From: Azotimanducus sp965220185
Lineage (GTDB): Bacteria > Pseudomonadota > Gammaproteobacteria > Pseudomonadales > Azotimanducaceae
Direction of reading: 5' to 3'
Assembly: GCA_965220185.1 (NCBI GenBank)
Contig: OZ244807.1
Span: forward strand, 558,001 to 622,000
DNA: 64,000 nucleotides
Shown: positions 15,358 through 25,339 of the stretch, piece by piece
Numbering within the stretch: position 1 is the first letter of the stretch
Layout: each line of letters opens with the position of its first letter
The notes under the pieces: model-generated
Seen by the model: only the letters and a program-made list of their open reading frames with translations
Told to the model about the DNA's origin: nothing
The model's database searches: none
Translations under genes and position numbers: made by a program

Positions 15358-15719
15358 TTAACGCTCATATCCGAGATTGGTCTGCGGCGAAATCTCATGG
15401 TCTAGCGATAGCAATCGGTGTCCACCAGGTTCGATTTCCTTCACAGCCGTAGCGATTTTCTCGACAGCAGCGATCAACGCGGAACGGCGGTTGTCTTCAA
15501 GTGCTATCACAGCCAGTGACATTGGCGACTGCTCAATAGGGAGCCGCTTGTCGTAATCAATACCGTGAATCCGCTAGCTTCGGCGTGCGCCAAAAGCTCG
15601 TCGTCGCGCAGAGCCGCCCAGCCCCGGAATTGCGCGCTTTCAACAGATACTCCGCCGAGCGCTGCCTCCAACGGGACTCGTAGCCGGTGTGATACACCGA
15701 CATCAAGGAGAATTTTCAC
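15358..15719 (-). pseudogene. DUF5615 PIN-like protein, frameshifted
   Basis: The frame starting at 15719 reads MKILLDVGVSHRLRVPL and on to GFTVLITT, the N-terminal two-thirds of a DUF5615 PIN-like protein with its first Asp, then breaks to a stop at 15507. The alternative frame from about 15552 continues DKRLPIEQSPMSLAVIALEDN and runs to a TAA at 15358-15360, matching the expected C-terminal part. Losing one G from an ATTACGGACAAG-like sequence would explain it; restored, the protein would be about 120 residues. It is paired with the upstream DUF433 gene, a known antitoxin-toxin-like arrangement. Either a true inactivation or a sequencing error. Confidence 0.8.
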
Positions 15720-15725
15720 GACAGT

Positions 15726-15971
15726 TTAAGTGCCGGTGTGCTGCCAACTAATGGTTCGATTGTCGGCATCAGCACACAGCGAACCGCCGACGGCTCGGAG
15801 CACAGTAGCCGCCGCCTCGCGGTCGATATCGAATTCTTGGGCAAACTCTTCTAGCGAAACGCCATCGGCGAGCCAGTCGAATAGTTGTTGAATAGGTAGT
15901 CGCGTGCCGCGGAAACATGGCGCACCACTCATTCGCAAAGGGTCAATCCAAATAGCTTGTTCGAGCGTCAT
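15726..15971 (-). CDS. DUF433 (VapB-like antitoxin) protein
   Basis: 81 residues from the ATG; a TTG eight codons earlier is possible. IWIDPLRMSGAPCFRGTRLPIQQLFDWLADG and SLEEFAQEFDIDREAAATVLRAV give the DUF433 winged-HTH pattern (a G-x-P-x-x-x-G-T-R core followed by the LxxFPxL-like helix). DUF433 genes are commonly followed by a DUF5615 PIN-like nuclease gene, and that is the case here, 6 bp downstream. The partner is frameshifted, so the module may be inactive. Confidence 0.82.
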   Translation of the reverse strand: MTLEQAIWIDPLRMSGAPCFRGTRLPIQQLFDWLADGVSLEEFAQEFDIDREAAATVLRAVGGSLCADADNRTISWQHTGT

Positions 15972-16076
15972 GGTGCCGAGCGCTCCGTTCACCAACTCAC
16001 AACATCCGCAACACTATACACAAATGCGGCAGACTTCACGCTCCTTTTGTAGCGGAGCTTTGACTTACTCGGCTTG

Positions 16077-17018
16077 TCACACCGCCGTGTGCCACTCCGG
16101 GTGCGCGTTGCCGCGCAATCCCCTGACCTGATCAAAATACATCGACTGCACTTCGGTGGTGATTGGCCCTCGCTTGCCTTCGCCGATGGTGCGCCCGTCA
16201 AGCTGACACACTGGCAGCACCTCCGCTGCCGTGCCCGTGACAAACACTTCGTCAGCGATATACACCTCGTCGCGCGTGATTCGTCGCTCGACGAACGGCA
16301 GACCCAATTCTTCGATGAGAGCGATCACCGTGCGGCGCGTGATGCCGTCGAGGCATGAAGTCAATTCGGGCGTGTGCACAACACCGTTCGCAATCACAAA
16401 GACATTCTCGCCGCTGCCCTCGGCGACATAGCCTTCGTTGTCGAGCATCAGCGCCTCATCGCACCCCGAATCCACAGCTTCGCGCAGCGCCAGTATCGAA
16501 TTGATGTAATTGCCCGCCGCCTTCGACTTGCACATGGTGATGTTGACGTGATGGCGGGTGTAGGACGAGGTGCGCATGGTGATGCCGCGTTCGCGCGCCT
16601 CCGGGCTCATATAGTCGGGCCATTCCCACGCGGCGATGGACACATGCACCGACAAGCCTTCAGCGCGCAGTCCCATGGCTTCGGAGCCGAAAAATGCGAT
16701 CGGGCGCAGGTAGCCTTCTTCGAGATTGTTGGCCTTGAACACTTCGCACTGCGCGCGATTCAGCTCTTCGGTCGTGTACGGAATCTGGATTTGCAGGATG
16801 TGGGCCGAATCGAACAGCCGGCGCGTATGGTCAGCTAAGCGAAAAATCATCGGGCCATTGGGCGTCTTGTAGCCGCGCACACCTTCGAACACCGCCACGC
16901 CGTAGTGCAGGCTGTGGGTCAGCACATGCACTTTCGCCTCGCTCCATGGGACAAGCGTCCCATCAAACCAAATCAAGCCGTCTCGGTTTGCGAAATTCGT
17001 TGGCGCGGGTTCCGCCAC
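16077..17018 (-). CDS. ilvE: Branched-chain amino-acid aminotransferase
   Basis: 313 residues from a GTG at 17018; the frame is open to an ATG at 17087, but that would overlap the divergent argA start, and homologues begin near NRDGLIWFDG. Fold-type IV PLP enzyme: VHVLTHSLHYGVAVFEGVR is the typical N-terminal signature, Lys166 in SKAAGNYINS binds PLP, and EGSGENVFV, DGITRRTV and ADEVFVTGTAAEV are conserved blocks. It performs the last step of Leu, Ile and Val synthesis with glutamate as donor. ilvD lies 1.4 kb away on the other strand, beyond argA, so branched-chain synthesis genes cluster here. Confidence 0.93.
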   Translation of the reverse strand: MAEPAPTNFANRDGLIWFDGTLVPWSEAKVHVLTHSLHYGVAVFEGVRGYKTPNGPMIFRLADHTRRLFDSAHILQIQIPYTTEELNRAQCEVFKANNLEEGYLRPIAFFGSEAMGLRAEGLSVHVSIAAWEWPDYMSPEARERGITMRTSSYTRHHVNITMCKSKAAGNYINSILALREAVDSGCDEALMLDNEGYVAEGSGENVFVIANGVVHTPELTSCLDGITRRTVIALIEELGLPFVERRITRDEVYIADEVFVTGTAAEVLPVCQLDGRTIGEGKRGPITTEVQSMYFDQVRGLRGNAHPEWHTAV

Positions 17019-17071
17019 TTGCTGTGTACCTGTCAAATACGAAGGCGCTAGTGTAGCTTGGATGGGCGATA

Positions 17072-18427
17072 ATGCGCCGAATTTCAAGCTTTCTCACCGA
17101 AGTGAACGAGCCAGCGCCGCCCTCAACACCCGCCGACTACGCGCGTTGGTTCCGTGGCTCCACGCCCTATGTGAGCGCGCATCAAGGCAAGACGTTTGTC
17201 GTCGCCTTGAGCGGCGAGGCGCTTGCGAGCGAGAATTGCATCAACGTCATACACGATCTCGCGCTGGTGTCGGTGCTTGGCGTTCGGCTGGTGCTTGTGC
17301 ATGGCGCTCGGCCACAGATCAGCGAAGCTTTAGAGATGGCGGGCATCGAATCTCCCGTCATCAATGGCGCTCGCGTGACACCGCTCAAAGCCCTCGATGA
17401 GGCGCGCCGCGTGTGCGCGGGCCTGAGAAGCCAGATTGAAGGGCTGTTTTCACAAGGCTTGCCGCACACGCCGCTGCACAACACGCGAATTTCAGTCCTT
17501 GGCGGCAACTTCGTCACCGCACGTCCCATGGGACGGGTGGATGGCGTCAACTTCGAGCACACCGGCGTGCCGCGGCGCATCAACACAGAGCTCATTTACG
17601 AAGTAGCAGGACCGGGGCGCATCGTGCTGCTGTCACCATTCGGCTATTCCCCCTGGGGCGCGCTCTACAATCTCGAATCAGAGCCGCTTGCCATCAAAAC
17701 CGCCGAGGCGCTTGGCGCAGACAAGCTGATTGTCTTTACCGAGGAAGACGTGCTCTACGATGCAGACGGCGAACGCCTGTCGGAAGTCGAGGCGTCGAGC
17801 ATCGAGGCGGCACTTGCGGGTATCGACTGTGGCGATGTCACGCGCAGAAGCCTGCAACGCGCGGCGGAGACCAGCGCCGCGACCGGCATCCACGCGCATC
17901 TGATCGGCGCAAACGTGGACGGCGCCCTCCTACAAGAGCTGTTCACTGCCGATGGCCAAGGCACGCATGTGCGCCAGTCACTCGGCAGCCGCGTGCGGGC
18001 GGCGGGGGCGAATGACATCGCAGCCATTCTGGCGATGATTGCGCCGCTTGTTCAGCAAGGCCAGCTCAAAGCAAGAAGCGCGGACGACATTACCGAGCGT
18101 CTCGAAGAGTTTCTGGTGACAGAAGTTGACGGCCTCATCGCCGGATGCTGCGGTGTCAGGCGACTTGAGGCCAGCGATTGCGCTGAACTGCATTGCCTCG
18201 CGACGCATCCGAATTTCGCTGACCTTTCCGCTGGCGATGCGCTGCTGCAAGGGGCGCTCGCCAAGGCAAGGCAACTTGGCGCGAAACAAGTCATCGCGCT
18301 TACCACGCAAGCCGAGCAATGGTTTCGCGAACGGGGGTTTGTGGCGGCGAATTCGTCTGGATTGCCGAAAGAGATTGAGGAACAATGCCTGCGACGCAAT
18401 TCGATTGCGCTTGTCAAACGACTATAA
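17072..18427 (+). CDS. argA: Amino-acid N-acetyltransferase (N-acetylglutamate synthase)
   Basis: 451 residues, the length of classical ArgA. The N-terminal part is an amino-acid-kinase-like domain (GKTFVVALSGEAL at 39-51, LGVRLVLVHGARPQI, then NTELIYEVAG). The C-terminal part is a GNAT acetyltransferase domain (from about 300, with LHCLATHPNF and GDALLQGALAKA as the acetyl-CoA-binding region, and EQWFRERGF near the end). It acetylates glutamate in the first step of arginine synthesis and is usually feedback-inhibited by arginine. It starts 53 bp from the divergent ilvE start and is followed after 13 bp by ilvD. Confidence 0.94.
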   Translation: MRRISSFLTEVNEPAPPSTPADYARWFRGSTPYVSAHQGKTFVVALSGEALASENCINVIHDLALVSVLGVRLVLVHGARPQISEALEMAGIESPVINGARVTPLKALDEARRVCAGLRSQIEGLFSQGLPHTPLHNTRISVLGGNFVTARPMGRVDGVNFEHTGVPRRINTELIYEVAGPGRIVLLSPFGYSPWGALYNLESEPLAIKTAEALGADKLIVFTEEDVLYDADGERLSEVEASSIEAALAGIDCGDVTRRSLQRAAETSAATGIHAHLIGANVDGALLQELFTADGQGTHVRQSLGSRVRAAGANDIAAILAMIAPLVQQGQLKARSADDITERLEEFLVTEVDGLIAGCCGVRRLEASDCAELHCLATHPNFADLSAGDALLQGALAKARQLGAKQVIALTTQAEQWFRERGFVAANSSGLPKEIEEQCLRRNSIALVKRL

Positions 18428-18440
18428 GGAAGATCGATAC

Positions 18441-20108
<1,668 letters not shown>

Positions 20109-20125
20109 GGCTTGGCGACATCGAC

Positions 20126-21115
20126 ATGGATGAACTCCCCCGCTTCACACTCGACGAAGTCGCAGACCTGTCGGTCAATCCCAACTGGGCTGACTTGGAA
20201 GCGGATGCCAACATCGCGCTGGTCGTGGACCTCGAAAAACGGACAGGCACTTGCCCTGGCCGGGCACTGACCGCTTGGCTCGGCGCGCAGCCAATTCCCA
20301 CAATTGGACTCGGCGAATCCGTCCCTGAGGGCTTGCAAGATGCCTTCGACATCATCGTCAGCCAAGCAGAAGAACTCAAGCTGCTCGCCGAGCGAATAGG
20401 CCAGAATCCGATCGCATCGGCAGTGACGGTACAGGTGCTGCGGACATCAATGCGCCTGTCCGCGTTGCGCGCTTTGGAAGTTGAATCCATGGGCTACGCG
20501 ACCTTGCAAGGAGGCGCTGAGTACGCGAATTGGCTGCGCACGTCAGAATTTCGCACACGATCAAAAGGGACAGGCGCCCCGGTAAGGATGGCCCGGGATG
20601 GAGGCGATGTCTCCATCACACTCAGTGACCCGGACAGCGCCAACGCCCTTGGCGTAGCGATGCGCGATGCGCTTTCCGAGGCGTTTCAAGCCGTCAGCGC
20701 GGACGCCAGCATTGCGTCGGTGACAGTGACAGGCGACGGCGCGCACTTTTGTGCAGGCGGCGACCTCACAGAATTCAAGCGCACCCAAGACGCTGCGCTC
20801 TCGCATCGCATTCGCTGCTTGCGAATGCCCGCCCGCTATCTCGCCAGCGCCCCGCACAAGTACACCTTCAGGGTGCATGGCGCGTGCATCGGCGCAGGTA
20901 TTGAACTCGCCGCGTTTGCGGATCACATCAGCGCGCACCGCGATACCTATTTTCGGTTGCCTGAGGTTGCCATGGGGCTCTTGCCGGGCGCGGGCGGATG
21001 CGTCAGCATTCCGAGGAGAATCGGACGTCAGCAAGCCGCGCGCATCATGCTCCTTGGTCAGGACATCTCGGCGACCGAAGCCCTCTCGCTTGGACTGATT
21101 GATGCCATAGAGTGA
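20126..21115 (+). CDS. Enoyl-CoA hydratase/isomerase-family protein with degenerate N-terminal half
   Basis: 329 residues from the ATG at 20126. Residues about 155-329 form a crotonase domain: oxyanion-hole segments GDGAHFCAGGDLTEF (203-217) and HGACIGAGIELAAFAD, then the LPEVAMGLLPGAGG block. Residues 1-150 look like a decayed crotonase lacking its first oxyanion motif (IGQNPIASAVTVQVLR and SMGYATLQGGAEYANWL resemble crotonase C-terminal helices). The same two-part layout is known from actinobacterial acyl-CoA hydratase-like proteins. It starts 17 bp after ilvD but functionally belongs with the CoA genes beyond it. Its last 58 bp overlap the convergent amidohydrolase gene. Confidence 0.82.
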   Translation: MDELPRFTLDEVADLSVNPNWADLEADANIALVVDLEKRTGTCPGRALTAWLGAQPIPTIGLGESVPEGLQDAFDIIVSQAEELKLLAERIGQNPIASAVTVQVLRTSMRLSALRALEVESMGYATLQGGAEYANWLRTSEFRTRSKGTGAPVRMARDGGDVSITLSDPDSANALGVAMRDALSEAFQAVSADASIASVTVTGDGAHFCAGGDLTEFKRTQDAALSHRIRCLRMPARYLASAPHKYTFRVHGACIGAGIELAAFADHISAHRDTYFRLPEVAMGLLPGAGGCVSIPRRIGRQQAARIMLLGQDISATEALSLGLIDAIE

Positions 21116-22443
21116 ATGACGGTGCCGCGCCTGACGGTCAATCGCACGCTTGCCGAAGCCAGACAGCGCCGAATCGCTCGCCAAGGTTGATCGAGCACGA
21201 CTAGGCTGGCATCGGCGTCTTCGTGAATGGTCAGCGGCTTGGCGGGATCGGCGAGGCTGCCAGTCACACAGGCCAAAGCATCCTCTGGGCTGATCCGTTC
21301 TTCGGGTGTCAGCTCGATGCCCGACTCGGTGACTCTCTTGGTCGCCGCTTCCATCACCGCCCAAGGATTCGCACCTCCGAACGGCGCATCGCTGGCAATC
21401 GCAAATGGAATGTCCGCTGCCATGAATGACGCGCAGCGATACAGGTCGGGCAGCGCGCCTTTTTCGATCTCACTCAAGTATGTGTCGCCGCGCTCAGCAA
21501 TGAAATTGGGCTGGGTGACGACCATCAGCCCAAGATCAGCAATCGTCCGCAAGCAGGACTCATTGCAAATCGATGCGTGTTCGATGCGATCACCCTCGAC
21601 GACGCCAGCCTCTTCAAACGCCGCGAGCGTGAATACCAGCTCGACTTCGGTGGTGCAGTGCACGGCGACGACCCGTCCGCTCTTGTGACTGTCCTTGATT
21701 CCTTGGCACAGCGACTCGAAAGGGGGCAGGTCGCTTTCGTGCAGGTGCACCTTTGTGGGGCCAGCAGTGAGGCTCGCTTGGCCAGCGAGCTGCACGTCTT
21801 GCGACAAGCGTCCTTCTTCCTGCCATTCGCGAAACATGCGTGTTTCGTTTGCCGAATTAGCGGGTGTCATATCGGTGAACCCAACGATGCCGTATGCGGC
21901 AAGGCTGCGGCTCGCGCGGGAGATATCGGGCAGTGTGTGTCCTAATCGGCGTCCGAGTTCTTGGTCTAGATCGTAGAAGTGACCAGTTTTGATGCCGTGC
22001 GCGAACGCTGGCGAAACAGCGCCGCCCTTGACATGATCAATCGCAAGCGAGTTGAGGATCCACAACCGACCGCTGCGGTGTTGAATGCGCACGGGAACAT
22101 TTGGTCCATCTCGGTCAAGCGCGGCGCGACTGATCTCGCCCATGCTTTCGTGGAAATCGACGGCTCGAACCCAGCCGTTTGCTTGGCGCGTCGCGTGATG
22201 CAATGCTTCAATGCAGGCATCAAAGCGGTCGTACTCAGCGCATGAGAAAGATTCAAGCGACGCTGCGTATGCGAGAAAGTGTAGATGGTGGTCGCGAAGG
22301 CCGGGCAGCAGTGCGCCGCCATCGGCTTCAATCACGGCTTCATCTGGCCGCGGCGCAAGTGCGCCGATCTCGCTGATCTTCGTCCCGGAAACACGCACAT
22401 CTGCGGTTTCGCCGCACGGCAGTTCGGCACCCCGAATCAGCAC
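21058..22443 (-). CDS. Amidohydrolase-family protein (YtcJ-like)
   Basis: 461 residues from a GTG that overlaps the CaiB stop (GTGCTGA); a TTG five codons earlier is possible. LLPGLRDHHLHFL contains the first metal motif HLH (53-55), VVAVHCTTEVEL the middle His, EHASIC another, and AIASDAPFGGANPWAVM the Asp and the WAxM region typical of amidohydrolase family 3. LTIHEDADASLVVLD is the usual C-terminal beta-sandwich return. It probably hydrolyses an amide or ester substrate that cannot be named. It closes the long minus-strand acyl-CoA gene series and overlaps the convergent crotonase gene. Confidence 0.82.
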   Translation of the reverse strand: MLIRGAELPCGETADVRVSGTKISEIGALAPRPDEAVIEADGGALLPGLRDHHLHFLAYAASLESFSCAEYDRFDACIEALHHATRQANGWVRAVDFHESMGEISRAALDRDGPNVPVRIQHRSGRLWILNSLAIDHVKGGAVSPAFAHGIKTGHFYDLDQELGRRLGHTLPDISRASRSLAAYGIVGFTDMTPANSANETRMFREWQEEGRLSQDVQLAGQASLTAGPTKVHLHESDLPPFESLCQGIKDSHKSGRVVAVHCTTEVELVFTLAAFEEAGVVEGDRIEHASICNESCLRTIADLGLMVVTQPNFIAERGDTYLSEIEKGALPDLYRCASFMAADIPFAIASDAPFGGANPWAVMEAATKRVTESGIELTPEERISPEDALACVTGSLADPAKPLTIHEDADASLVVLDQPWRAIRRCLASASVRLTVRRGTVIHSMASISPSERASVAEMS

Positions 22444-23465
22444 TGGCTTTGAATCCAAGCAGCGAGTGATGATGAGTCCGGCCGAACTTCGCTCACATAG
22501 AACGCCGCGACATCCGCGAGCGCAAGCGAGATGATCCCGCCCTCGCCGGTGTGCCATGCGTTCCAAGCGCGCCGCGCGGCTTCAATGCCGGTGAGCGGGT
22601 CGGCAATGGCATCTCCGAAAAATTCGTAGCGTCCGACCGCTTGATTGACAAGAAAGGAGAGCCCGGCGGCAGCGCCCGCATCGTCGCCGTAGGCGATCCA
22701 ATTGGCTTCGGGCGAGTCGCGGCCATGGCCGGTGATGCTGACCCACACGAGTTCATTTGACGCGCGGACAAGCGACTCGGCGTCGATTCCGAGCTGCCGA
22801 AAAGCTCGAGGGCGCGAAGACTCAATCACAATGTCCGCATCTTCAATCAGCAGGCGCAATTGGCGCCTGTGGTCTTCGCGACCAAAATCGAGCGTCAGCG
22901 AGCGTTCGCAGCGGCTGAACAGCTGCCCGCGGTCAGGTCGGTTTGCCGACTCCACTTTGATGACTTCGGCGCCGGCGAGCATAAGCAGATGCGCGCACAG
23001 GGGACCCGCCCAAAGCGCGCTCAGATCGATCACCCGCGGCTTCTTTGTCGCCCGACTTCGACCCAATTCGGAATCAGATTTCAGATTCGAGCCGCGCGGC
23101 GGCGCACTCGCGACCGCGACCGCAAGGCCGAGCAAGCGGCCACGCGCCACAAGGGATTCCGCAGAACAGGTCGCGACAATCCCTTGCAGGGATTGCCAAT
23201 CAAAAGATTGATGCGCGCACTCAAGCCAAGCTGGCACAAGTTCCCAGTCGCACTGCCGAGGCAGACTGACCGCGACGCATCCGTCCGCACAAGGCATGAG
23301 CCTCGATGCGCCGTTTGCCGAGATGCCAGCGCGCGGCTGCGGAAGGTCCCGCTGCGAGAAAATGCGTGTTGCGCTGACCTTGCCCAAGGGCTTTGATTGA
23401 CTCTCCCGCGCGAGCTTGGAGAGCGTTTCGTCAGCGTACTCGGCGAATGGATGCCGGGGCGTCAT
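22437..23465 (-). CDS. CaiB/BaiF family CoA-transferase with permuted-looking domain order
   Basis: 342 residues, shorter than the usual 390-410. The ATG overlaps the ligase stop (ATGA). The family III N-terminal signature (RVIDLSALWAGPLCAHLLMLAGAEVIKVE) appears only at 144-172, followed by RSLTLDFGRED, ADIVIESSRPRAFRQLGID and WVSITGHG. The first 140 residues (LMPCADGCVAVSLPRQCDWELVPAWLE and onwards) resemble the part that normally follows the Rossmann core in this family. The conserved catalytic Asp region is replaced by SLALADVAAFYVSEV. It may therefore move CoA between acids, or act with the ligase upstream in another way. Confidence 0.75.
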   Translation of the reverse strand: MTPRHPFAEYADETLSKLARESQSKPLGKVSATRIFSQRDLPQPRAGISANGASRLMPCADGCVAVSLPRQCDWELVPAWLECAHQSFDWQSLQGIVATCSAESLVARGRLLGLAVAVASAPPRGSNLKSDSELGRSRATKKPRVIDLSALWAGPLCAHLLMLAGAEVIKVESANRPDRGQLFSRCERSLTLDFGREDHRRQLRLLIEDADIVIESSRPRAFRQLGIDAESLVRASNELVWVSITGHGRDSPEANWIAYGDDAGAAAGLSFLVNQAVGRYEFFGDAIADPLTGIEAARRAWNAWHTGEGGIISLALADVAAFYVSEVRPDSSSLAAWIQSQC

Positions 23466-24934
23466 TGAAAGTCTGCTTTTACAAGCCTGCGCAGAAGTTT
23501 TCCGGTCTCGGTGTATGGCAACTCGCGCACAAATCGAATGTGCTCCGGCACCTTTGAGGATCTGAGTTGCGCTTTGACGTGCGCCCGAAGTGCATCCTCG
23601 TCGCCCGCAACGCCATCTGCGAGCACAATCGCCGCGCCGATTGCCTCGCCCCATTCCTTTGACGGCACACCAACGACGGCCACATCCGAAACCGAGGGGT
23701 GTCCTAGCAAGATATCCTCGACTTCTCCCGGGGACACGTTCTCGCCGCCGCGCACAATGACATCGTCCGCCCGCCCCGACAGATACAAGTAGCCGTCCTC
23801 ATCGACCATCCCAGCATCGCGCGTCGCGAACCAGCCGTCATCGTCAACCACGCGCTTTTCCCGGTATTCGCCCGACACTTGGGGGCCGCGCACGTAAACC
23901 TCCCCAGACACATTCGGGCCAAGCGACCGACCAGCTTCGTCGCGTATCTCGATTTCGATCGACGGCAATGGCCTGCCGACCGAACTTAAGCGCCGGCGCA
24001 CTTGAGGGTCGCCGCTTGCCGATGCTCGCCGATGATCTTCAGGTCCTAAGAGGCAGACCGTGGAACTTGTTTCGGTGAGGCCGTAGGCGTTGGTGAACGC
24101 AACCTTCGGGAAAACCTCGAGCGCACGCTCAACGACAGGCACAGGCATCTTGCCGCCGCCATAGGCGACAGCTCGCAAGGCCGGGCAATCGGTGCTTGCG
24201 CCCGCATCGATCTCGGACACGATGCGCGCGAGCATCGTCGGCACCACAAACGCGCTTGTGATCGCTTCGTCCGACACCAGCCGAAGCCAGGTCTGCGCAT
24301 CGAAGTTTGGCAGTTGGACGACTCTTCGACCCGCGTACACAGAACTCAAGACCGCGGAGATGCCCGCGATGTGGTAGGGCGGCACCGAAGTGAGCTGCGC
24401 CTCGTCCTCGCCCGCAGACATGAACTCGACGCTTGAGATGATGTAGGAGAACAGGTGCGAGTGGCGCAGCAGCGCAGCTTTCGGTGCGCCTGTGGTGCCA
24501 CTCGTGAAGAGCTGCACGGCGACCGCGTCGGGGTCGAGCGGCACTTCGAAGGGGTCTACCGTATCGGCTGCGAGCAGTTCTTTGATGTCCGCATGCGCCA
24601 AACCGTCAGCTTGAAACCCGAGCCTGCGGTCAGTGACCACGAGCGCCGGGCTGATTCGCGAGACAAGCGACTCAAGGTCGGCATCGCTTAGCCTGTAATT
24701 GAGCGGCACAAACGGCATCTCGGCAAGCGCGGCGCCGAAGAGGGCAATCGGCACCGCCGGGCTCGCCTCTCCAAGATAGGCGATGTGCTGGCACTGAGAA
24801 GATCGAAATCGCATTGCCGCGCTCGTGGCAGCGTTCCACAACTCACCGAAAGTGAATTCGTCATGCCCGCATTTGAAGGCGCCCCGCTCAGGGAAGGCCT
24901 CCGCAGCCATTTGCAGCAGCGTCGCGATGTTCAT
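23462..24934 (-). CDS. Acyl-CoA synthetase / AMP-dependent ligase
   Basis: 490 residues from the ATG at 24934. The ATP-binding P-loop FTSGTTGAPKAAL is at 143-155, NAYGLTETSS is the adenylate motif, and YLSGRADDVIVRGGENVSPGEVE is the hinge region with the catalytic Asp. Lys479 in TETGKLLRR is the C-terminal acylation-step lysine. It activates a carboxylic acid to its CoA thioester; the chain is not predictable. It starts 7 bp after the preceding small gene and overlaps the CaiB gene by 4 bp, so the ligase, CaiB and amidohydrolase form one coupled unit. Confidence 0.9.
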   Translation of the reverse strand: MNIATLLQMAAEAFPERGAFKCGHDEFTFGELWNAATSAAMRFRSSQCQHIAYLGEASPAVPIALFGAALAEMPFVPLNYRLSDADLESLVSRISPALVVTDRRLGFQADGLAHADIKELLAADTVDPFEVPLDPDAVAVQLFTSGTTGAPKAALLRHSHLFSYIISSVEFMSAGEDEAQLTSVPPYHIAGISAVLSSVYAGRRVVQLPNFDAQTWLRLVSDEAITSAFVVPTMLARIVSEIDAGASTDCPALRAVAYGGGKMPVPVVERALEVFPKVAFTNAYGLTETSSTVCLLGPEDHRRASASGDPQVRRRLSSVGRPLPSIEIEIRDEAGRSLGPNVSGEVYVRGPQVSGEYREKRVVDDDGWFATRDAGMVDEDGYLYLSGRADDVIVRGGENVSPGEVEDILLGHPSVSDVAVVGVPSKEWGEAIGAAIVLADGVAGDEDALRAHVKAQLRSSKVPEHIRFVRELPYTETGKLLRRLVKADFQ

Positions 24935-24941
24935 CCGGCGG

Positions 24942-25244
24942 TCAGTCGCTCGATGGCAGTTTCTTGGTCGCCTTTTCCTTGAGCGCCTCTCCGGCAAAGC
25001 TCAAGCTGCCCTGTCCGGGCTTGACGCACAGGAGTTCCAAGCTGTCCGACTCATCCGTGTAACGCTTGCCCATGAGCACGCCTTCGGCGAGCTCTGCGTC
25101 GAACTCCGACTTGTCAGCGACAGGCGCCTTGGACATTGGGCGGCCGCCACAGGCGATCTCACCCGTTTCGGCGCACTTGATGACCATGACTTCGGCGGCG
25201 CACACCGCGCTGTAGAGCCGCGTTCCCGGGCGATATTGACTCAT
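24942..25244 (-). CDS. Small conserved Cys-containing protein next to acyl-CoA ligase
   Basis: 100 residues from the ATG at 25244. Features: YRPGTRLYSAVCAAEVMVIKC at 4-24, then CGGRPM, and MGKRYTDESDSLELLCVKPGQGSL. Three spaced cysteines around beta-strands suggest a small metal-binding or ribbon-like fold, but no named family is assigned here. Similar short proteins with an S-x-x-C-x-x-E-V-M-V pattern are often encoded beside acyl-CoA synthetases, which agrees with the 7-bp gap to the ligase here. A function as carrier, chaperone or regulator cannot be decided from the sequence. Confidence 0.65.
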   Translation of the reverse strand: MSQYRPGTRLYSAVCAAEVMVIKCAETGEIACGGRPMSKAPVADKSEFDAELAEGVLMGKRYTDESDSLELLCVKPGQGSLSFAGEALKEKATKKLPSSD

Positions 25245-25339
25245 GACTTGTCTCTCAAGAATGGGTGAGTGCAAGGGTACACTAGCTCGGAGGAAGTATT
25301 GACGATAGTTGAAGATTGATAGAACACCCTACAGAACAA

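Noticed and set aside
18126..18440. N-terminal extension of the ilvD frame into argA
   Set aside because: The extension lies inside argA in another frame and does not resemble IlvD; the ATG at 18441 has a good ribosome-binding site.
20561..21364. Minus-strand open frame over the crotonase gene
   Set aside because: No homology; Arg/Ser-rich shadow of the plus-strand coding sequence.
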